A stretch of 64,000 nucleotides of DNA from Miscanthus floridulus (GCF_019320115.1 NC_089588.1:118000803-118064802); one strand, 5' to 3'; positions 35,322-46,220 are shown, numbered from the stretch's first letter. A program made the numbers and translations. Notes: generated by a model from the letters alone, not told the origin.

Positions 35322-36064
35322 CTTTTACAACAACAACAAAATAAACATTAAAGGACTACTTATTCAGATATATATAAAAATTAATCAAAGTAATAATTAT
35401 TTGAGAATAATTGTATATACCTCAGATATATATGAATATAAATCTAATATAATTACATGAAGCATACAAACACACCATGGTAGAGGAAAATTAATTAATG
35501 GCCCATTTATCCATAAATAATTAAAATACATATTTATTGATTACAATAAACAATTTCAAAGACAACAATTAGCAATAATTATACTTTACACAATATCTTT
35601 CGTATAAACCCTAGTCCAATTTTATCAAACATAAATTTACAAAAACGAAATTAATAAAAAAACCAAACCCTAGATCTAGATCACATGCATATGAAACATC
35701 CATAAAACTAACTAATGGTTCACTAAAATCAAGAAACATGGACCAAATAAGGGTATGATCTTGTTCCCCTCCCTAATTTACCCTAGTACATTTAAAAGTT
35801 GGGTCTAATTTGCTCATAAATAGCTCAAGCACCATAGAAGAGAGAGAAAAACAAAACTCTAATTATTCACTAATCAACCATTAAAACTTCAAAAAAAAGT
35901 GTGGAATAGCATTTTCTTACCTTCTACAACCTCTCCACCAAAGGATTTGAGACCAAAACCTTCCCCCCTTAGTAGAGCAATTTTTGGGAGGTGCCCAAAC
36001 CCTCCCCAACTTTCTTTCACGGGTTGGAGTGAATGACCCGAGGAGGAAGAAGGTGCTGCTTCAC
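35322..36064 (-). other. 5' leader and intron region of the CACTA-2 transposase
   Basis: This AT-rich stretch lies between the promoter at 36,065 and the transposase start at 35,321. It holds no coding frame and probably contains a leader intron. Confidence 0.45.
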
Positions 36065-36071
36065 TTTTATA
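36065..36071 (-). promoter_or_regulatory. TATA box of the CACTA-2 transposase
   Basis: CCATATAAAAGTG on the minus strand immediately follows the terminal repeat array, as in En/Spm, where the terminal binding sites overlap the promoter. Confidence 0.65.
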
Positions 36072-36079
36072 TGGGGGTC

Positions 36080-36390
36080 ATTTGTAGGGGCGGCTGGTGA
36101 TTGAGCCGCCCCTACAAATAGAAGCTATAAATACGGGCCATTTTTAGGGGCGGCTCAATCACCAGCCGCCCCTACAAATACCATTTCTAAAGGCGGCTGG
36201 TGATTGAGCTGCCCCTAAAAATCATACTCCATTTGTAGGGGCGGCTCGTATCACCAGCCGCCCCTGCTGTTCCATTTGTAGGGGCGTCTGGTGTCTGGGC
36301 ACCCGAGCACGCCACTGTAGGGGCGGCTCCATCTCAAGCCGCCCCTACAAAAAAATTGAACCGTTGCTAAAAATCGTTTTCTACGTAGTG
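36080..36390. repeat. CACTA-2 right subterminal palindromic array
   Basis: Alternating GTAGGGGCGGCT and AGCCGCCCCTACAAA pairs match the left array and lead into the right terminus. Confidence 0.9.
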
Positions 36391-36393
36391 GTT

Positions 36394-37417
36394 GTCTTCG
36401 CTATTTGCTGTCACTCCTGTTAAGGATGCATTGGTTGAAGTGGAAGTTGTCTCACAAGTGACAAATGAGGGCCGCATCTTTCTCGTAACCATTGAGTATG
36501 GCTCTACAAATTGTACTACCGAGGTCAAGATAGAAGTGCCTCATCGGCTGATGGAGGATCCATGACAAATGCAACATCTTCTCTGGCAGCCCTACATGGC
36601 TAGCAAGGAGAAGGATCTGGCATGTCCTCCTATACACCCCCTTTACCACCAGCCATGACAACAAGGTGCCAGCATAAGTCCTACGATAGATATTAACTTC
36701 GTCAAAGTGCCCACTTTGCACGGTGTATAGTAGGTTAAAAAATTTGGGTATTGATGGGAAAGGTTTGGAAACTGAATTAGGATGCAATGCAAGACATTAT
36801 AGACCACCCGAAGAATTTGTTGCCACTGAATCTCATCAAGCTAATGATAGGTCTAAAAGGCCATGCCTTCTGGGACCTTATGCCAGAGGTCTCCTTGCTT
36901 CCTCATTAGGGGTTGTAGGGGTTGTCGCTGATGTGGTTGTCTTGTTTTTTTGTTGTGCCATTTACATATCCTCATAGAATGTTTTTATATGGCGTTAGTG
37001 GAAATGGCAGATCCGGAGTTAATAGCGAGCTAACAATGGGTGCAAGAGGAAATGGCATGGCCCATGCCCCCTCGTCAAGTAAGCTGCTTCTGTTCTCTTT
37101 GTCCTAGGAGGATATAACCCATGCGGTAAAACTTTTTAGCATTTGGATATTTAAAAGTTTTCAGAATGGTCAATGAAAGACATTTTACTAGCTAGAACCC
37201 ATATTTTAAAATATTCATATATCATTGCAAGCTTGTATAATGATAAAAGAAGACACATCTTGCATAAAGTGAAAATAAATTTAAAACAATGAAATTTAAA
37301 AGAAGCTTTTGTGTAATTGATTTGATTTTTTTCTTAACTTTCTTTGTCCCTTGATCTCTTGTATGCGGACTGTACTTGTAATCTGTTGTTTTTGATAAAA
37401 TTCCAGTCGGGGGTACG
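36394..37417 (+). pseudogene. Right part of the split open frame and its 3' flank
   Basis: The frame interrupted by CACTA-2 continues as SSLFAVTPVKDALVEVEVVS and ends at TGA 36,563-36,565. With the 21,496 start, the joined frame has 111 codons. Further downstream, a second frame (36,723-36,977) has KNLGIDGKGLETELGCNARH and a hydrophobic end. AAAATTCCAGTCGGGGG near 37,400 resembles the 3' end of a retroposed element, but I cannot assign one. Confidence 0.45.
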
Positions 37418-37558
37418 ACCCCTCCTGTTCTATAAAAAAACAATGAAATGGGTATATTTTTTCATCATGATTTCCACCACAAATTGTTGGTTTGGCAGGA
37501 AGTTTGGCTATACCATTATACCATTATAAGACTGGCTACCACTTCACTCACTGAAGTT
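37418..37558. repeat. Duplicated segment, copy B, left part
   Basis: It matches 503-632 from CCCCTCCTGTTC to CTCACTGAAGTT, where CACTA-3 begins. GTT at 37,556-37,558 is the target duplication. Confidence 0.9.
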
Positions 37559-38170
37559 CACTACCCCAGATCTGGACATCACTGCCGGTTCAAAAACCTA
37601 CTTCACTGCTGGATTTTGAACCGACAGTGGCATATCGGCAGTGATGGGGGGTTGACATCACTGTCGGTCCTTAAAAACCGACACTGATCTACAGGAAACA
37701 GTATCAGTTCCTGGCTCCACCCGGCAGTGTCCAGTTGAATAACACTGCTGGTTTGTAGTGCCAACCGACAGTGACGGTTGCTTCAAGAGTGTCGGTTCTT
37801 GGCTCAAGCCAGCAGTGTTGAGCAAGCCTATACTGTCGGTTCATGGATCAAACCTGTAGTGTTGTAGTAAATATCAGTGTCGGTTCATGGATCAAACCGA
37901 CAGTGTTCTCATAACTATCAGTGTCGGTTCATGGTTCAAGCCGGCAGTGTTGAGCAAGTCAACACTGTCGGTTCATGGTTCAAACCGGCAGTGTTGTAGT
38001 AAATATCAGTGTCGGTTCATGGATCAAACCGGCAGTGTTCTCGTAACTATCAGTGTCGGTTCATGGTTCAAGCCGGCAGTGTTGAGCAAGCCAACACTGT
38101 CGGTTTCCTTCTAACCAGCAGTGATGGTTACGACAACACTGCCGGTTTGTTGCTAACCGGCGGTGATGGC
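37559..38170. repeat. CACTA-3 left subterminal palindromic array
   Basis: About twenty copies of CACTGTCGGTTCATGG and AACCGGCAGTGTT in alternating orientation. The open frame through 37,887-38,114 is only the repeat read in one phase. Confidence 0.9.
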
Positions 38171-38383
38171 CCGTTCGTATTTTATTGTTTTATAATTTAT
38201 TTTAATTTATATTTTTTCGTGGAATCGGATTTTCGCTTTATATACGCTACGTAGACGACAGGTCCATCAATATTAAACATTACAAATGTTACGATTACAA
38301 TTCAAATGTTCTTATCCACATCTCGATCCCTCAAAATAAAAAAGAAATGTTCTTGACTTCACACATGCTTCTCGGACTTCCTA

Positions 38384-41300
38384 CAATAATCTGGCGAGCC
38401 GCTCTGGGCCATACTGGTCCTTGTACCTCATGGATTGTGCAATGGAAAATACTCCATCTTTTTCCAATACCTCGGCTAAGATGAATTTTGCCAGCTCCGA
38501 TTGTAGTGCGACGATCTCCATGTCTAGCAGCCTTTCGTGCTTAAATTTCTTGCGCTGTCGTTCAAAAAAGATGATATCCAAAGAGGAACAGTAAATCATT
38601 TTGTTGAATTATTAATAGACATAAATGAAATGGAGATTATACACACCAACTTATCGGCTTCTTCCGATTTCCCGCCGAATGTAGCGAAGCATTGCCCACA
38701 TTACATAAAACCCACATTCATTGTTTCCTGCCGGCTGTGATAGGTACTTCCCCTCCATTTCGACAACCTTGAATGGGACCGGTGTCCCACCGATATGTCT
38801 TCTTCGGACACTGAGCAACATTAAAAGGAGAAACATTAGAAAGCGGTATGTGTGACTAGAAAATAATAGTTATTAGGATCGCTTACTAATTCAGCACTGC
38901 CACCAGTGCATCCAGATGATGAAATGGTTTTTTCTTCGAGTCCCACACCTCGATCAGATTTTTGGCAAGATTGACACAAATGAAGACGAAATGGTTGCTG
39001 CAATCACATAATCCTAATTATCGAATAATCTTAACGAAAAAAGAAGCATAAAATTAAAAGCCAAAAACACATACTCGCAGTTGTAGGCTAGAAGTATGTG
39101 GGTTTTCTTCTTCATCGTGAATTCGTCGAAAACAGCAATCAATCTCTGTTTCAGGTCTTCCACGTCACATCCATAGAGGCCTAGACATGTCCTCTCATTG
39201 ACTCACAAGGGGTCCAAGAAGCCTATGTGATCCCATTTGCTTTTTACAATGCAAAATTTTGATATACACCTACATAAAATCATGGGAAGTGCTCAAAAGT
39301 TAACAATTTGTCTCGAGAGAGTAGTTAATTGTAATATCGCGCATGTAGGGTACTTACATAGTCCACTAGCATCAACATTTGAACATCGAGATCGCGTTTC
39401 TGGTATAGCTGGAACAAGCACTCCCACTCGACATCGAACTTCTCTTCTTCGGGATAATGGAAAACATGTGGCGAACGGATAATAACCTCAAAACCAAAGT
39501 CGTCCGTCTCTGTTGCTTGAGCCATGTAATATTCATGCAACTAGCACATATATGTTGTCAGATTTTTATACTCGTCATCGGGAACCAAAAGATTGCCCCT
39601 TTCATACTTCATTACCGGTGTTCCCGTCCCTTGTACATCATAATAGATGTTCGCGGCCTCTTCCATGGTTAATCCTAGGTTGTCTTCGACATACTTCTGT
39701 ATGTTCCTTAAATCTTTATTGTGTATTTCTTCGTCTCTTGTTGTAGCGTATTTATTCTGTGTTTGCCTTTCGAATTCGGACTTCAACATATACGAAGGCA
39801 GTGAGGCACAGAGATTGAAGAAACTAACACAATCTTCCTTCGAGATGTGTGCTGTAAATTTTTCTTTCATCAAGGTGGTAACGCTGCCACTAAACTGCCT
39901 TTTTCTTTTCTGTTGGTCCACTTTGGGAGCATTAGCGACCTGAATCCAAGGACCTTTTCTGCGACTGCGAGGATGTCCTTGATCTTGTTTTGGGCTAGGT
40001 GGAGGAGGAGGATGACGACGAGAATTCTGTTTTCCCGGCACTGATGAAGATGGAGGAGGAGGGGAGGAGGAGGAGGAGGAGGAGTCTCTTTTCTCAGGGC
40101 TGATGAAGATGGAGTCAGACGAGGAGGAATAGAAGGAGACCTCTGTCTTCTCGGGGATGATGGCTCTGGATGAGGAGGGGAGTGATCTCTGTTGGGAGAT
40201 GGTGAGTGATCATCGGGGGTGGGCGAAGACTCGCAGTCGTCCTCATTATCAGAGGACAATTGATGGTCAAGCTTAATGAAGCGCTTGCGCTAGGCCACTT
40301 GAGAGCCCTTGTTTTGACCAAGTTTTGGCATGTCTTCCGCTACGGGATACTCAATGGGTATCTTGTTAAACTTCTTATCAAGTATTCTGTCAATGGTGAC
40401 GCAAGCGTACCCTAGTGGAATTGGGTAGCCATTAATTGTCCCATCTCCTATAGGCCAAGGCCTGGCCGAGCACCACCTTGTCCTTTGTCCATTCCTGACG
40501 GATGTACAACCTTGACATTGATGGGTTCAGTGATGTCATCCACCGGATGAGGTAGATTCGCCTCTTATTCGTCGAGCAGGGGTCGATCCGCAGCTGCTGC
40601 GACCCCTAAACTGTGGGCTAAAGGCACTAGGAGTAGGGTTTTGTGGTACTACTGACCCCTTGGACAACAAAATTTGCTCGACTCACGCTTCAACGGTCTC
40701 CTCAATCTATGCTTCCATTCTGTCTTCCATCTCTTTTAGTCTCCTCAAATACTCTGCCTCATGTTCCTCTCTACCCCTCGAGCGGCTTCGGTAAGTGTTA
40801 GATTCTTGGGGGAATGCTAGTTTCCAAGGAACAACACCGGTTCCTCTAGTGCGACTAGGGTGCTCCTTGGTTCTGAGTGCTTGGGTGAGCATGTCTTTCT
40901 CCCTATTAGAAGTGCGAGTCCCTTGCCTCACCTCCTCAGTTACCTAGGAGATCCTCTGGATGAGTTCGCTCATGGGTTGATTTGAGGAGCTAAAGCTCCC
41001 GTCCTCGGCGTGCCGTACATTTCTCCCCATACAGTATAATACCGATCTGGGCTCCCAATCGGCGGTCTCAACCTGAACGCCTTCCTCAGCAAGGCGATCC
41101 ATCTTTTGAAGTTCTGCTTCAAATTCTAGCATCTTTTTGGCGTAGCCACGAGAGCTCGAGATGATGAGGATTCATCGCTTTCTACGAATTCTCCTTATTC
41201 TTCCTGCTCAGTTCTAAGTACTCCTCGGATAACCTAGTATTCCTTGAAATCCTGCCAGAAGTCCTTCTGCTTGCTAAACTGTCCACCATCGAAATCTGGC

Positions 41301-41988
41301 TCTTTATTTTGGAGGACAAAATTCTTGTACAATGTCCCCTTGAAATTCTTGAAGCATGTCCCCATGATTTCTTTTGCTTTTTCTTGACTAACTCCCTGTC
41401 ATACTCGGCTGGGAAAGTGAAATACTCTGGGATCTTGACATCCCATATGTAATCCTTCTCGCTTTCGGGAACCCTCCACCGGTCATCATCTTTCCCAATC
41501 CACTTCCTGTACTTAATCGGGATGAAGTCCCTAACAAGTAACCCGAGGATAGTCTTGTATTTGGTCAAAGCTATAGGTGGTGAGAGTGGATCCCTGAATT
41601 CATCGAACTCAGTAATGTGCCAGTGTGCATTCCTACCAACAGGAATCTTTGACACGCCTCGCTTGGATCTGGCCTTCCTGCTACCCGAACCCTCTGGCTC
41701 CTCGGCCGGCGGAGGCTCCTGCTAGAGACACTAAGTAAGCTATGACCCTCTCAATTGATTAGCGTGTGTGGCTACATAGTGACATGATACCAAAGTTACC
41801 TGGCCATCTTGGTCATTTTGACCCAGATCGAGCAGGCCGGACGGGGTCCATGGCTGCTCGTTCTCACCGACCTGATTGACACCGTCACCGTTTGTCGGAT
41901 CATGCGGCTCTCCCGTCCCAGCGATATCAGCCGCTTCTTGTTGCCGATCAGTTCTTCGGCGATGGGGTAACAGGCGACGATGAGTCAT
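38384..41988 (-). pseudogene. CACTA-3 TNP1-type / Ulp1-like (C48) gene, broken
   Basis: Minus-strand multi-exon gene. The N-terminal exon starts at 41,988. A Ptta/En/Spm-type domain follows (ITEFDEFRDPLSPPIALTKY, GLLVRDFIPIKYRKWIG), then a charged linker (to about 40,040), SEFERQTQNKYATTRDEEIH, and FEVIIRSPHVFHYPEEEKF. The protease-like exons keep a His-Asp pair in NHFVFICVNLAKNLIEVWDS (about 38,985-38,925) and a Gln/Cys motif in QPAGNNECGFYVMWAMLRYI (about 38,745-38,685). The gene ends GPERLARLL near 38,384. Lesions include TAG at 39,541-39,543 between YMC and LHEYY, TGA near 39,210 between FLDPL and VNERTC, and breaks in the linker. Family role: transposon-encoded DNA-binding and SUMO-protease-like protein, mechanism not settled. 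Confidence 0.8.
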
Positions 41989-42193
41989 GGCTGTGACACG
42001 ATCGTGGTTAGTTTTGGCCAGCGGACAACTACTAATAGCATATGTTCATATATATATAATATGTTTAATGCAAAGTCTAATAATAAGTCCACATACAACA
42101 AAGTCAAATAATAGCATATGTTCACCTAGAACAAATTCATTGTTTGATTGACCACATACAACAAAGTCCACCTACTCTTCTACGAAACTAAGC

Positions 42194-42544
42194 CTACATC
42201 AACTTCCAAATAAGAAAAGCGATGACCATAGCCATAAATAAAAGCATGACATCTTTCCAAGACCAAGGAGCAATTCTCCTAATCTTCACATCTCCGGCGG
42301 GTGGCTTCTCTTCGATCTCCAGTGCCAGCGGATGGCCATGGTTTGCATTCATTGGACCATAGTAGGCCGGTTGCCCATGGTTTGCAAGGTAGGCCGGATG
42401 ACTATAGTAGGCCCTCAAAGCTTCAGCTTCTGTGTTGTATTTTTTGTGCAAATTACCAGGGTAGCGATTGACTTGAGCATAGCAATCTTCCCAGGTTCGA
42501 TAAATCCTAGGCATGTGACCAACATGCACTACATACCATGCCAT
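42194..42544 (-). CDS. RNase H1 N-terminal-type (Cauli_VI-like) domain protein with C-terminal anchor
   Basis: The frame is 116 codons, uninterrupted, with a good start context (ACCATGG) and a preceding AG that could be a splice acceptor. Residues 2-47 contain WYVVHVGHMPRIYRTWEDC and QVNRYPGN plus KKYNTEAEALRAYY, the signature of the short domain found at the N-terminus of RNase H1 and in caulimovirus viroplasmin, which binds RNA:DNA hybrid or double-stranded RNA. The RNase H catalytic domain is absent. Residues about 97-115 (VMLLFMAMVIAFLIWKLM) form a single hydrophobic segment at the very C-terminus, as in tail-anchored proteins. It lies between the Ulp1-type gene and an internal promoter at 44,030, and may be an exon of that transcript or a separate gene. 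Confidence 0.75.
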   Translation of the reverse strand: MAWYVVHVGHMPRIYRTWEDCYAQVNRYPGNLHKKYNTEAEALRAYYSHPAYLANHGQPAYYGPMNANHGHPLALEIEEKPPAGDVKIRRIAPWSWKDVMLLFMAMVIAFLIWKLM

Positions 42545-43680
42545 GGTTGCCTATACATTTAAGTAAATTAGGTTGTCATTCAAACATGATGTATTCTTAT
42601 ACAATTTAATATATTTACGAATAACACACGACCATTGCATAGATAGGAGTGTTTGGAAAATAGCTATTCACGTGCCTTAGTAATAGTTGTTAGATGTAGG
42701 AAAGATATAAAGAATATTTTTTATTCATTAAAAACCAAATGATGATTTAGAGAGCCAGTTTAAGACTTTTGGATATACTCCTAGAGATGTCTAAGAGTCT
42801 TCAGTCTCACTATAAATCCCCCAACCATCGGCGCGAGGTTCTTTCACAAGTATCAGTGCAGGTAAGCATCTTTCCAAATTAGTGATACTTTGATCTGAAA
42901 CTTACATGGTTGGTAGGGGCAAATATGCATCTCATACTATCCTAGGAAAGTGACATGCAAAAACTCATAATAAGATAGGATTGTTGGAAAATATTCCCAG
43001 TTTAATGCACAAGGCTACATAACTATGTATTACTTGTAATCTTGCATAAGTTAATAATTATGCATCTTTATGCTGATAGCATGGAGAATTCCATGACAAG
43101 TTTGGACATATATTAGTTCTATAGGTCTAAAGTATATATACTCCATCCTCACATCCAAAAACATTGAGCATCGGTGGCACAGTTCCAAAAACATTGAGTA
43201 CCCTGCCTGATGGGAGCGCAGTTGCAATTGCAAGCTACGAGGTGAGGCCAGCCATTGGTTTCACATATGTATCCGGCCAAGCTCCAATGATGCACAAGAT
43301 GGTTTCACAGAGAAAACATAAGTTTGTTTCACAGAGAAAATGCAAGTACTCCGAAAACAAACTACCATTAACAGTTCAGAGAGCAATTTCTGTCAAGTAT
43401 TACGAGTCCCTGCTATGTTTATCCTGGTAACCAAAAATAAAATTACGCTTTTGTTCTTATCAGTATACTGATGAATAGAGCTGAGCAACATGCTACTAAG
43501 TAACAATGTACTACTTACTAGCAATGCATCTAGAAACACAAAGAAACTAGATAGCACACACTGTGTGGCAAACCTAGGTTCTAGCATTCACAGCTGCATG
43601 ATCAAACTGTATGACAGCACACACTGCATGATCAAACTGATTCAAGTAAGCAGCTGTGGGACATTTCATCAGACATGTAG
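42545..43680. other. AT-rich interior of CACTA-3
   Basis: I see no gene. CAAAAACATTGAG repeats near 43,155 and 43,185, and ACACACTG with ATGATCAAACTG near 43,555-43,640, are small local duplications. Confidence 0.4.
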
Positions 43681-43990
43681 CGGGCAGTGAGCCACGCACT
43701 CACCGTGGGGGGGGGAAGCAGCTGTCTGCGCGCTCCTGAAGGCCTCGACGGGTGGAACGGATGGCGTAGTGCTCCAGCTTGGCATGGACGGCGTGGTGCT
43801 CTGGCTTGGGGCAGTGGACGGCGTGGAGCGGTGCTCTGGCGTAGGGAGGTGCTCCGACGTGGGGCGCTACTCCAACATGGGGCGGTGCTCTGGCGTGGGG
43901 CAGTGCTCCGGCATGGGGCGGTGGACGGCGTGGGGCGGTGCTCTGGCGTGGGGTGGTGCTCCGGCGGTGCGGGGGGAGGGGTTGGCGCAG
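43680..43990. repeat. GC-rich minisatellite in CACTA-3
   Basis: Units of about 20-25 bp built on GGCGTGGGGCGGTGCTC are repeated with variation. They keep open frames in several phases and strands (Pro/Arg-rich on the minus strand), so the frames are not evidence of a protein. Confidence 0.8.
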
Positions 43991-44027
43991 GGTTGAAATA
44001 AATTGGGACAATTTCAACCCATGCCAC

Positions 44028-44034
44028 TTTTATA
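44028..44034 (-). promoter_or_regulatory. Internal TATA box in CACTA-3 (leftward)
   Basis: CTATAAAAGTGG on the minus strand is 9 bp from an internal copy of the element's palindromic repeats (44,043-44,123). It would drive leftward transcription toward the RNase H1-like and Ulp1-type genes. Confidence 0.55.
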
Positions 44035-44042
44035 GCAGTAGC

Positions 44043-44123
44043 TCATCACTGCCGGTTCTGCTTGCAAACCGATAGTGATGGGGCACATCACTGCCGGGTC
44101 ACTCCCCAAACCGGCAGTGATGT
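44043..44123. repeat. Internal copy of CACTA-3 subterminal repeats (1)
   Basis: CATCACTGCCGGTTCTG and CAAACCGATAGTGATG, then CATCACTGCCGGGTCA and AAACCGGCAGTGATG, form two inverted pairs about 6.5 kb from the left end. Confidence 0.9.
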
Positions 44124-44176
44124 GTGTAGCAGTTAGGTGTTAAGTAAGATAAGTTTTCATTTTCTTTCGAACTCCT

Positions 44177-44242
44177 ACTGGCGCAATGGTTAAGACCCCT
44201 CAACTTAGCCCTGAGACCCGTGTTGAGTCCTAGGCGGCCCAA
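44177..44242 (+). other. tRNA-like module 1 in CACTA-3
   Basis: An A-box-like TGGCGCAATGG at 44,179-44,189 and B-box-like TGTTGAGTCC at 44,221-44,230 are separated by ACCCCTCAACTTAGCCC-type sequence. The acceptor stem is poor, so this is not called a tRNA gene. Confidence 0.55.
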
Positions 44243-44289
44243 ATTTTTTTGTTCTATTTTATAAATTATTAATTTATTTCAGGAAATAG

Positions 44290-44372
44290 CTCATCACTGT
44301 CCGGTTTTGCTTGCAAACCGACAGTGATGGTGTACATCACTGCCGGGTCATTCCCCAAACCGGCAGTGATGT
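44290..44372. repeat. Internal copy of CACTA-3 subterminal repeats (2)
   Basis: It repeats the 44,043-44,123 arrangement. With the following tRNA-like module it makes two tandem units of about 250 bp, and a third related unit lies at 45,886-46,110. Confidence 0.9.
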
Positions 44373-44448
44373 TGTGTAGCAGTTAGGTTTAACTTAGGTG
44401 TTAAGTAGGATAAGTTTCCATTTTCTTTCGAACTCCTCCTACTGGCGC

Positions 44449-44507
44449 AACGGTTAAGACCCCTCAACTTAGCCCCGAGACCCGTGTTCGAGTCCCAGGC
44501 AGCCCAA
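44449..44507 (+). other. tRNA-like module 2 in CACTA-3
   Basis: TGGCGCAACGG at 44,453-44,463 and GTTCGAGTCC at 44,486-44,495 are close to consensus A and B boxes. Confidence 0.6.
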
Positions 44508-44574
44508 TTTTTTTGGTTTAATTTTATAATTTATTAAGCGGTCTAAAGGTCAAAAAGATAAAATAAATGTGTTG

Positions 44575-44643
44575 CATCCCTGAATCGAACCGAAGCCTAC
44601 AAGTTCCAGAGCAGCGGACAAACCATTGAGCTATCACCTGATT
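44575..44643 (-). other. tRNA-like module 3 in CACTA-3 (minus strand)
   Basis: On the minus strand TAGCTCAATGG is followed by GGTTCGATTCAGG, again an A-box/B-box pair at tRNA-like spacing. Confidence 0.6.
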
Positions 44644-44986
44644 TTGGAAAGTTTGAAGGAATTTATTCCTTTGAGTGATTATCTGTCCCTGCTTTGCGCG
44701 TAGGCCCTTCAACTCCCCGGCCACGCTGGTCGCGCGGTTCCCATATGAAGAGCCGCTGTTTTAATTACCCGGTCCATGAAGCGCGGTTCCCATGAAGAGC
44801 CCTTCAGTTCCCCACGAAGAGACGCCGCATTTACCCATCCATCGGCTGCTCGCGTTCCCAAATGTAGGGCGCTCCGTCTTCCCAATGCAGGCGCAATGGG
44901 GTTCAACGTAGTTCCCAACGCAGGTGTGCTCCGTCTTCCAAGGGGTGTGAGTTATTACACCATGATCAGTTCCACCACAGACAGCC

Positions 44987-44993
44987 TATATAA
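44987..44993 (+). promoter_or_regulatory. Internal TATA box in CACTA-3 (rightward)
   Basis: CCTATATAAGC lies about 105 bp upstream of ATG 45,097, with a C/A-rich leader between, a normal plant promoter layout. It serves the coiled-coil gene. Confidence 0.65.
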
Positions 44994-45096
44994 GCTAGGC
45001 CCCCATGCACACAGTCGGCCGCCACACCACCGTGCATCAAGAAAGAGAAGCATTACCTTCCCACGCACACCTCGCCCCCGCCCTCGACCCACCGCC

Positions 45097-45587
45097 ATGC
45101 ACAATGCCTCCCGCTTGAAGACAACATGGGCGAAGCTGAACCCATCGTCCTCACGTCGCCCCCTAACGCCTCCACCAACGCCGTCGTCTGAATCAGACCT
45201 CGAGGTGAACCTCGAGGATGATCCAGACCGTGAGACCGCATCGGAGGAGGAACCAGAACCTCTTCCGGTGGAGGAGGTTGTCTTCAACTCTTGGAGACAG
45301 CTCGGAAGGAGGAGGAGGACCGGCACCTCCGCGCCATCACACAGAAGGAGACCGCTGACTGCATCCTGAAGCGCGTCGTCGAGGATCTCCAAGGAGGAGG
45401 AGCGCCGCCGCGAGGAGGGAGGATAAGAATCGCCGCCGCGAGGAGGAAGGAGTGCCGCCGCCAGGAGGAGACCGAGCGGTGTCTCGCGATGGACGCAGAA
45501 CGTCGCGGGCGCAGGGCTGAGCGAAAGAAGCGCGAAGAGGACCGGCAGCAGGGGGACGACGCATGCGGCAGCACCGGCAGTAATTAG
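45097..45587 (+). pseudogene. CACTA-3 coiled-coil protein gene, frameshifted
   Basis: The gene reads opposite to the other CACTA-3 genes. ATG 45,097 begins a basic, Pro-rich then acidic protein (SRLKTTWAKLNPSSSRRPL, PSSESDLEVNLEDD, EEEPEPLPVEEVVF). Around 45,285 the natural continuation moves to another frame (ETARKEEEDRHLRAITQKET, then RRQEETERCLAMDAERR), a highly charged predicted coiled coil ending at TAA 45,585. The charged part has a further Gly/Pro-rich stretch that may reflect compensating shifts. I recognise no family. It resembles charged transposon-borne proteins of unknown role. Confidence 0.5.
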
Positions 45588-45885
45588 TAGCAACTAGATT
45601 AATCAATGCCTAGGTCGATGTAATAATTTACTGGTGCTGAAAAAACCAGTGTCGTCCGAATCCTTTGTTTGATCATCATCACCTTGGGTTGATACTTTGC
45701 AATTGCATATGACCTCTCGTTTTATTTGCTTACATATTGGATGTTGCATTTTGTATACCTCGTTTTGCTTACCTCGTTGTCACGAAGACCGTAGTATATG
45801 ATATGCTACGTACCGGAGATCGAGGGGGCCAACAGGACTGTTGCTCTTCTAGATAATACCGTGTTGCAGCATGTCTGTCATCTGT

Positions 45886-45925
45886 CACATCACTATCGGG
45901 CCATTCTTTAAACCGGCAGTGATTT
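45886..45925. repeat. Internal copy of CACTA-3 subterminal repeats (3)
   Basis: CATCACTATCGGGCCATTC is followed by AAACCGGCAGTGATTT. This unit precedes tRNA-like module 4 and matches the 44,290-44,570 unit. Confidence 0.8.
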
Positions 45926-45981
45926 CCGTGTGTGGTTACAGCATAAGTAACTTATCTTTTCCACATCTTTCGAACACCTCC

Positions 45982-46049
45982 TACTGGCTCAACGGTTAAG
46001 ACCCCGCAACTTAGCCCCCGATACCCGTGTTCGAATCCCGGGCGGCCCA
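45982..46049 (+). other. tRNA-like module 4 in CACTA-3
   Basis: TGGCTCAACGG at 45,985-45,995 and GTTCGAATCC at 46,029-46,038 are strong A and B box matches. The flank (TTATTAAGCGGTCTAAAGG) is shared with module 2. Confidence 0.6.
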
Positions 46050-46132
46050 ATTTTTTTGGTTTAATTTTATAATTTATTAAGCGGTCTAAAGGTCAAAACG
46101 ATAAAATAAATAAACCATGGCACACATCCTAT

Positions 46133-46197
46133 ACTAGCGCAGCGGTTAAGTGTCTGAACTCTGTAGCCCGAGACCCGAGCTCAAACCCGAGGGCTGG
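46133..46197 (+). other. tRNA-like module 5 in CACTA-3
   Basis: TAGCGCAGCGG at 46,135-46,145 is followed by GAGCTCAAACCC, a weaker B box. Confidence 0.45.
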
Positions 46198-46220
46198 CAC
46201 AATTTTTTTTAATTTTTTAT

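Larger units (their letters stand above)
21660..36390 (-). mobile_element. CACTA-2, complete CACTA (En/Spm) transposon
   Basis: The 14.7-kb element starts CACTACTACAAAAAGCATTT and ends with the inverse of CACTACGTAGAAAACGATTT. GTT flanks it at 21,657-21,659 and 36,391-36,393. Both ends carry arrays of GTAGGGGCGGYT and its inverse. Genes read on the minus strand: a TNP2-type transposase (35,321-31,817) and a TNP1/Ulp1-type gene (25,977-22,252), both with disabling mutations. A 522-bp tandem array separates them. It could move only with enzymes supplied by a related copy. Confidence 0.95.

Noticed and set aside
37559..38170. CRISPR-like array
   Set aside because: Repeats alternate in orientation, spacers are not unique, and this is a plant CACTA terminus.
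37887..38254. Frames through the CACTA-3 left terminal array
   Set aside because: They are periodic translations of the palindromic repeats.
43632..44027. Pro/Arg-rich minus-strand frame after the internal TATA box as a protein gene
   Set aside because: Its body is the GC minisatellite read in one phase. I keep only the promoter-like signal.
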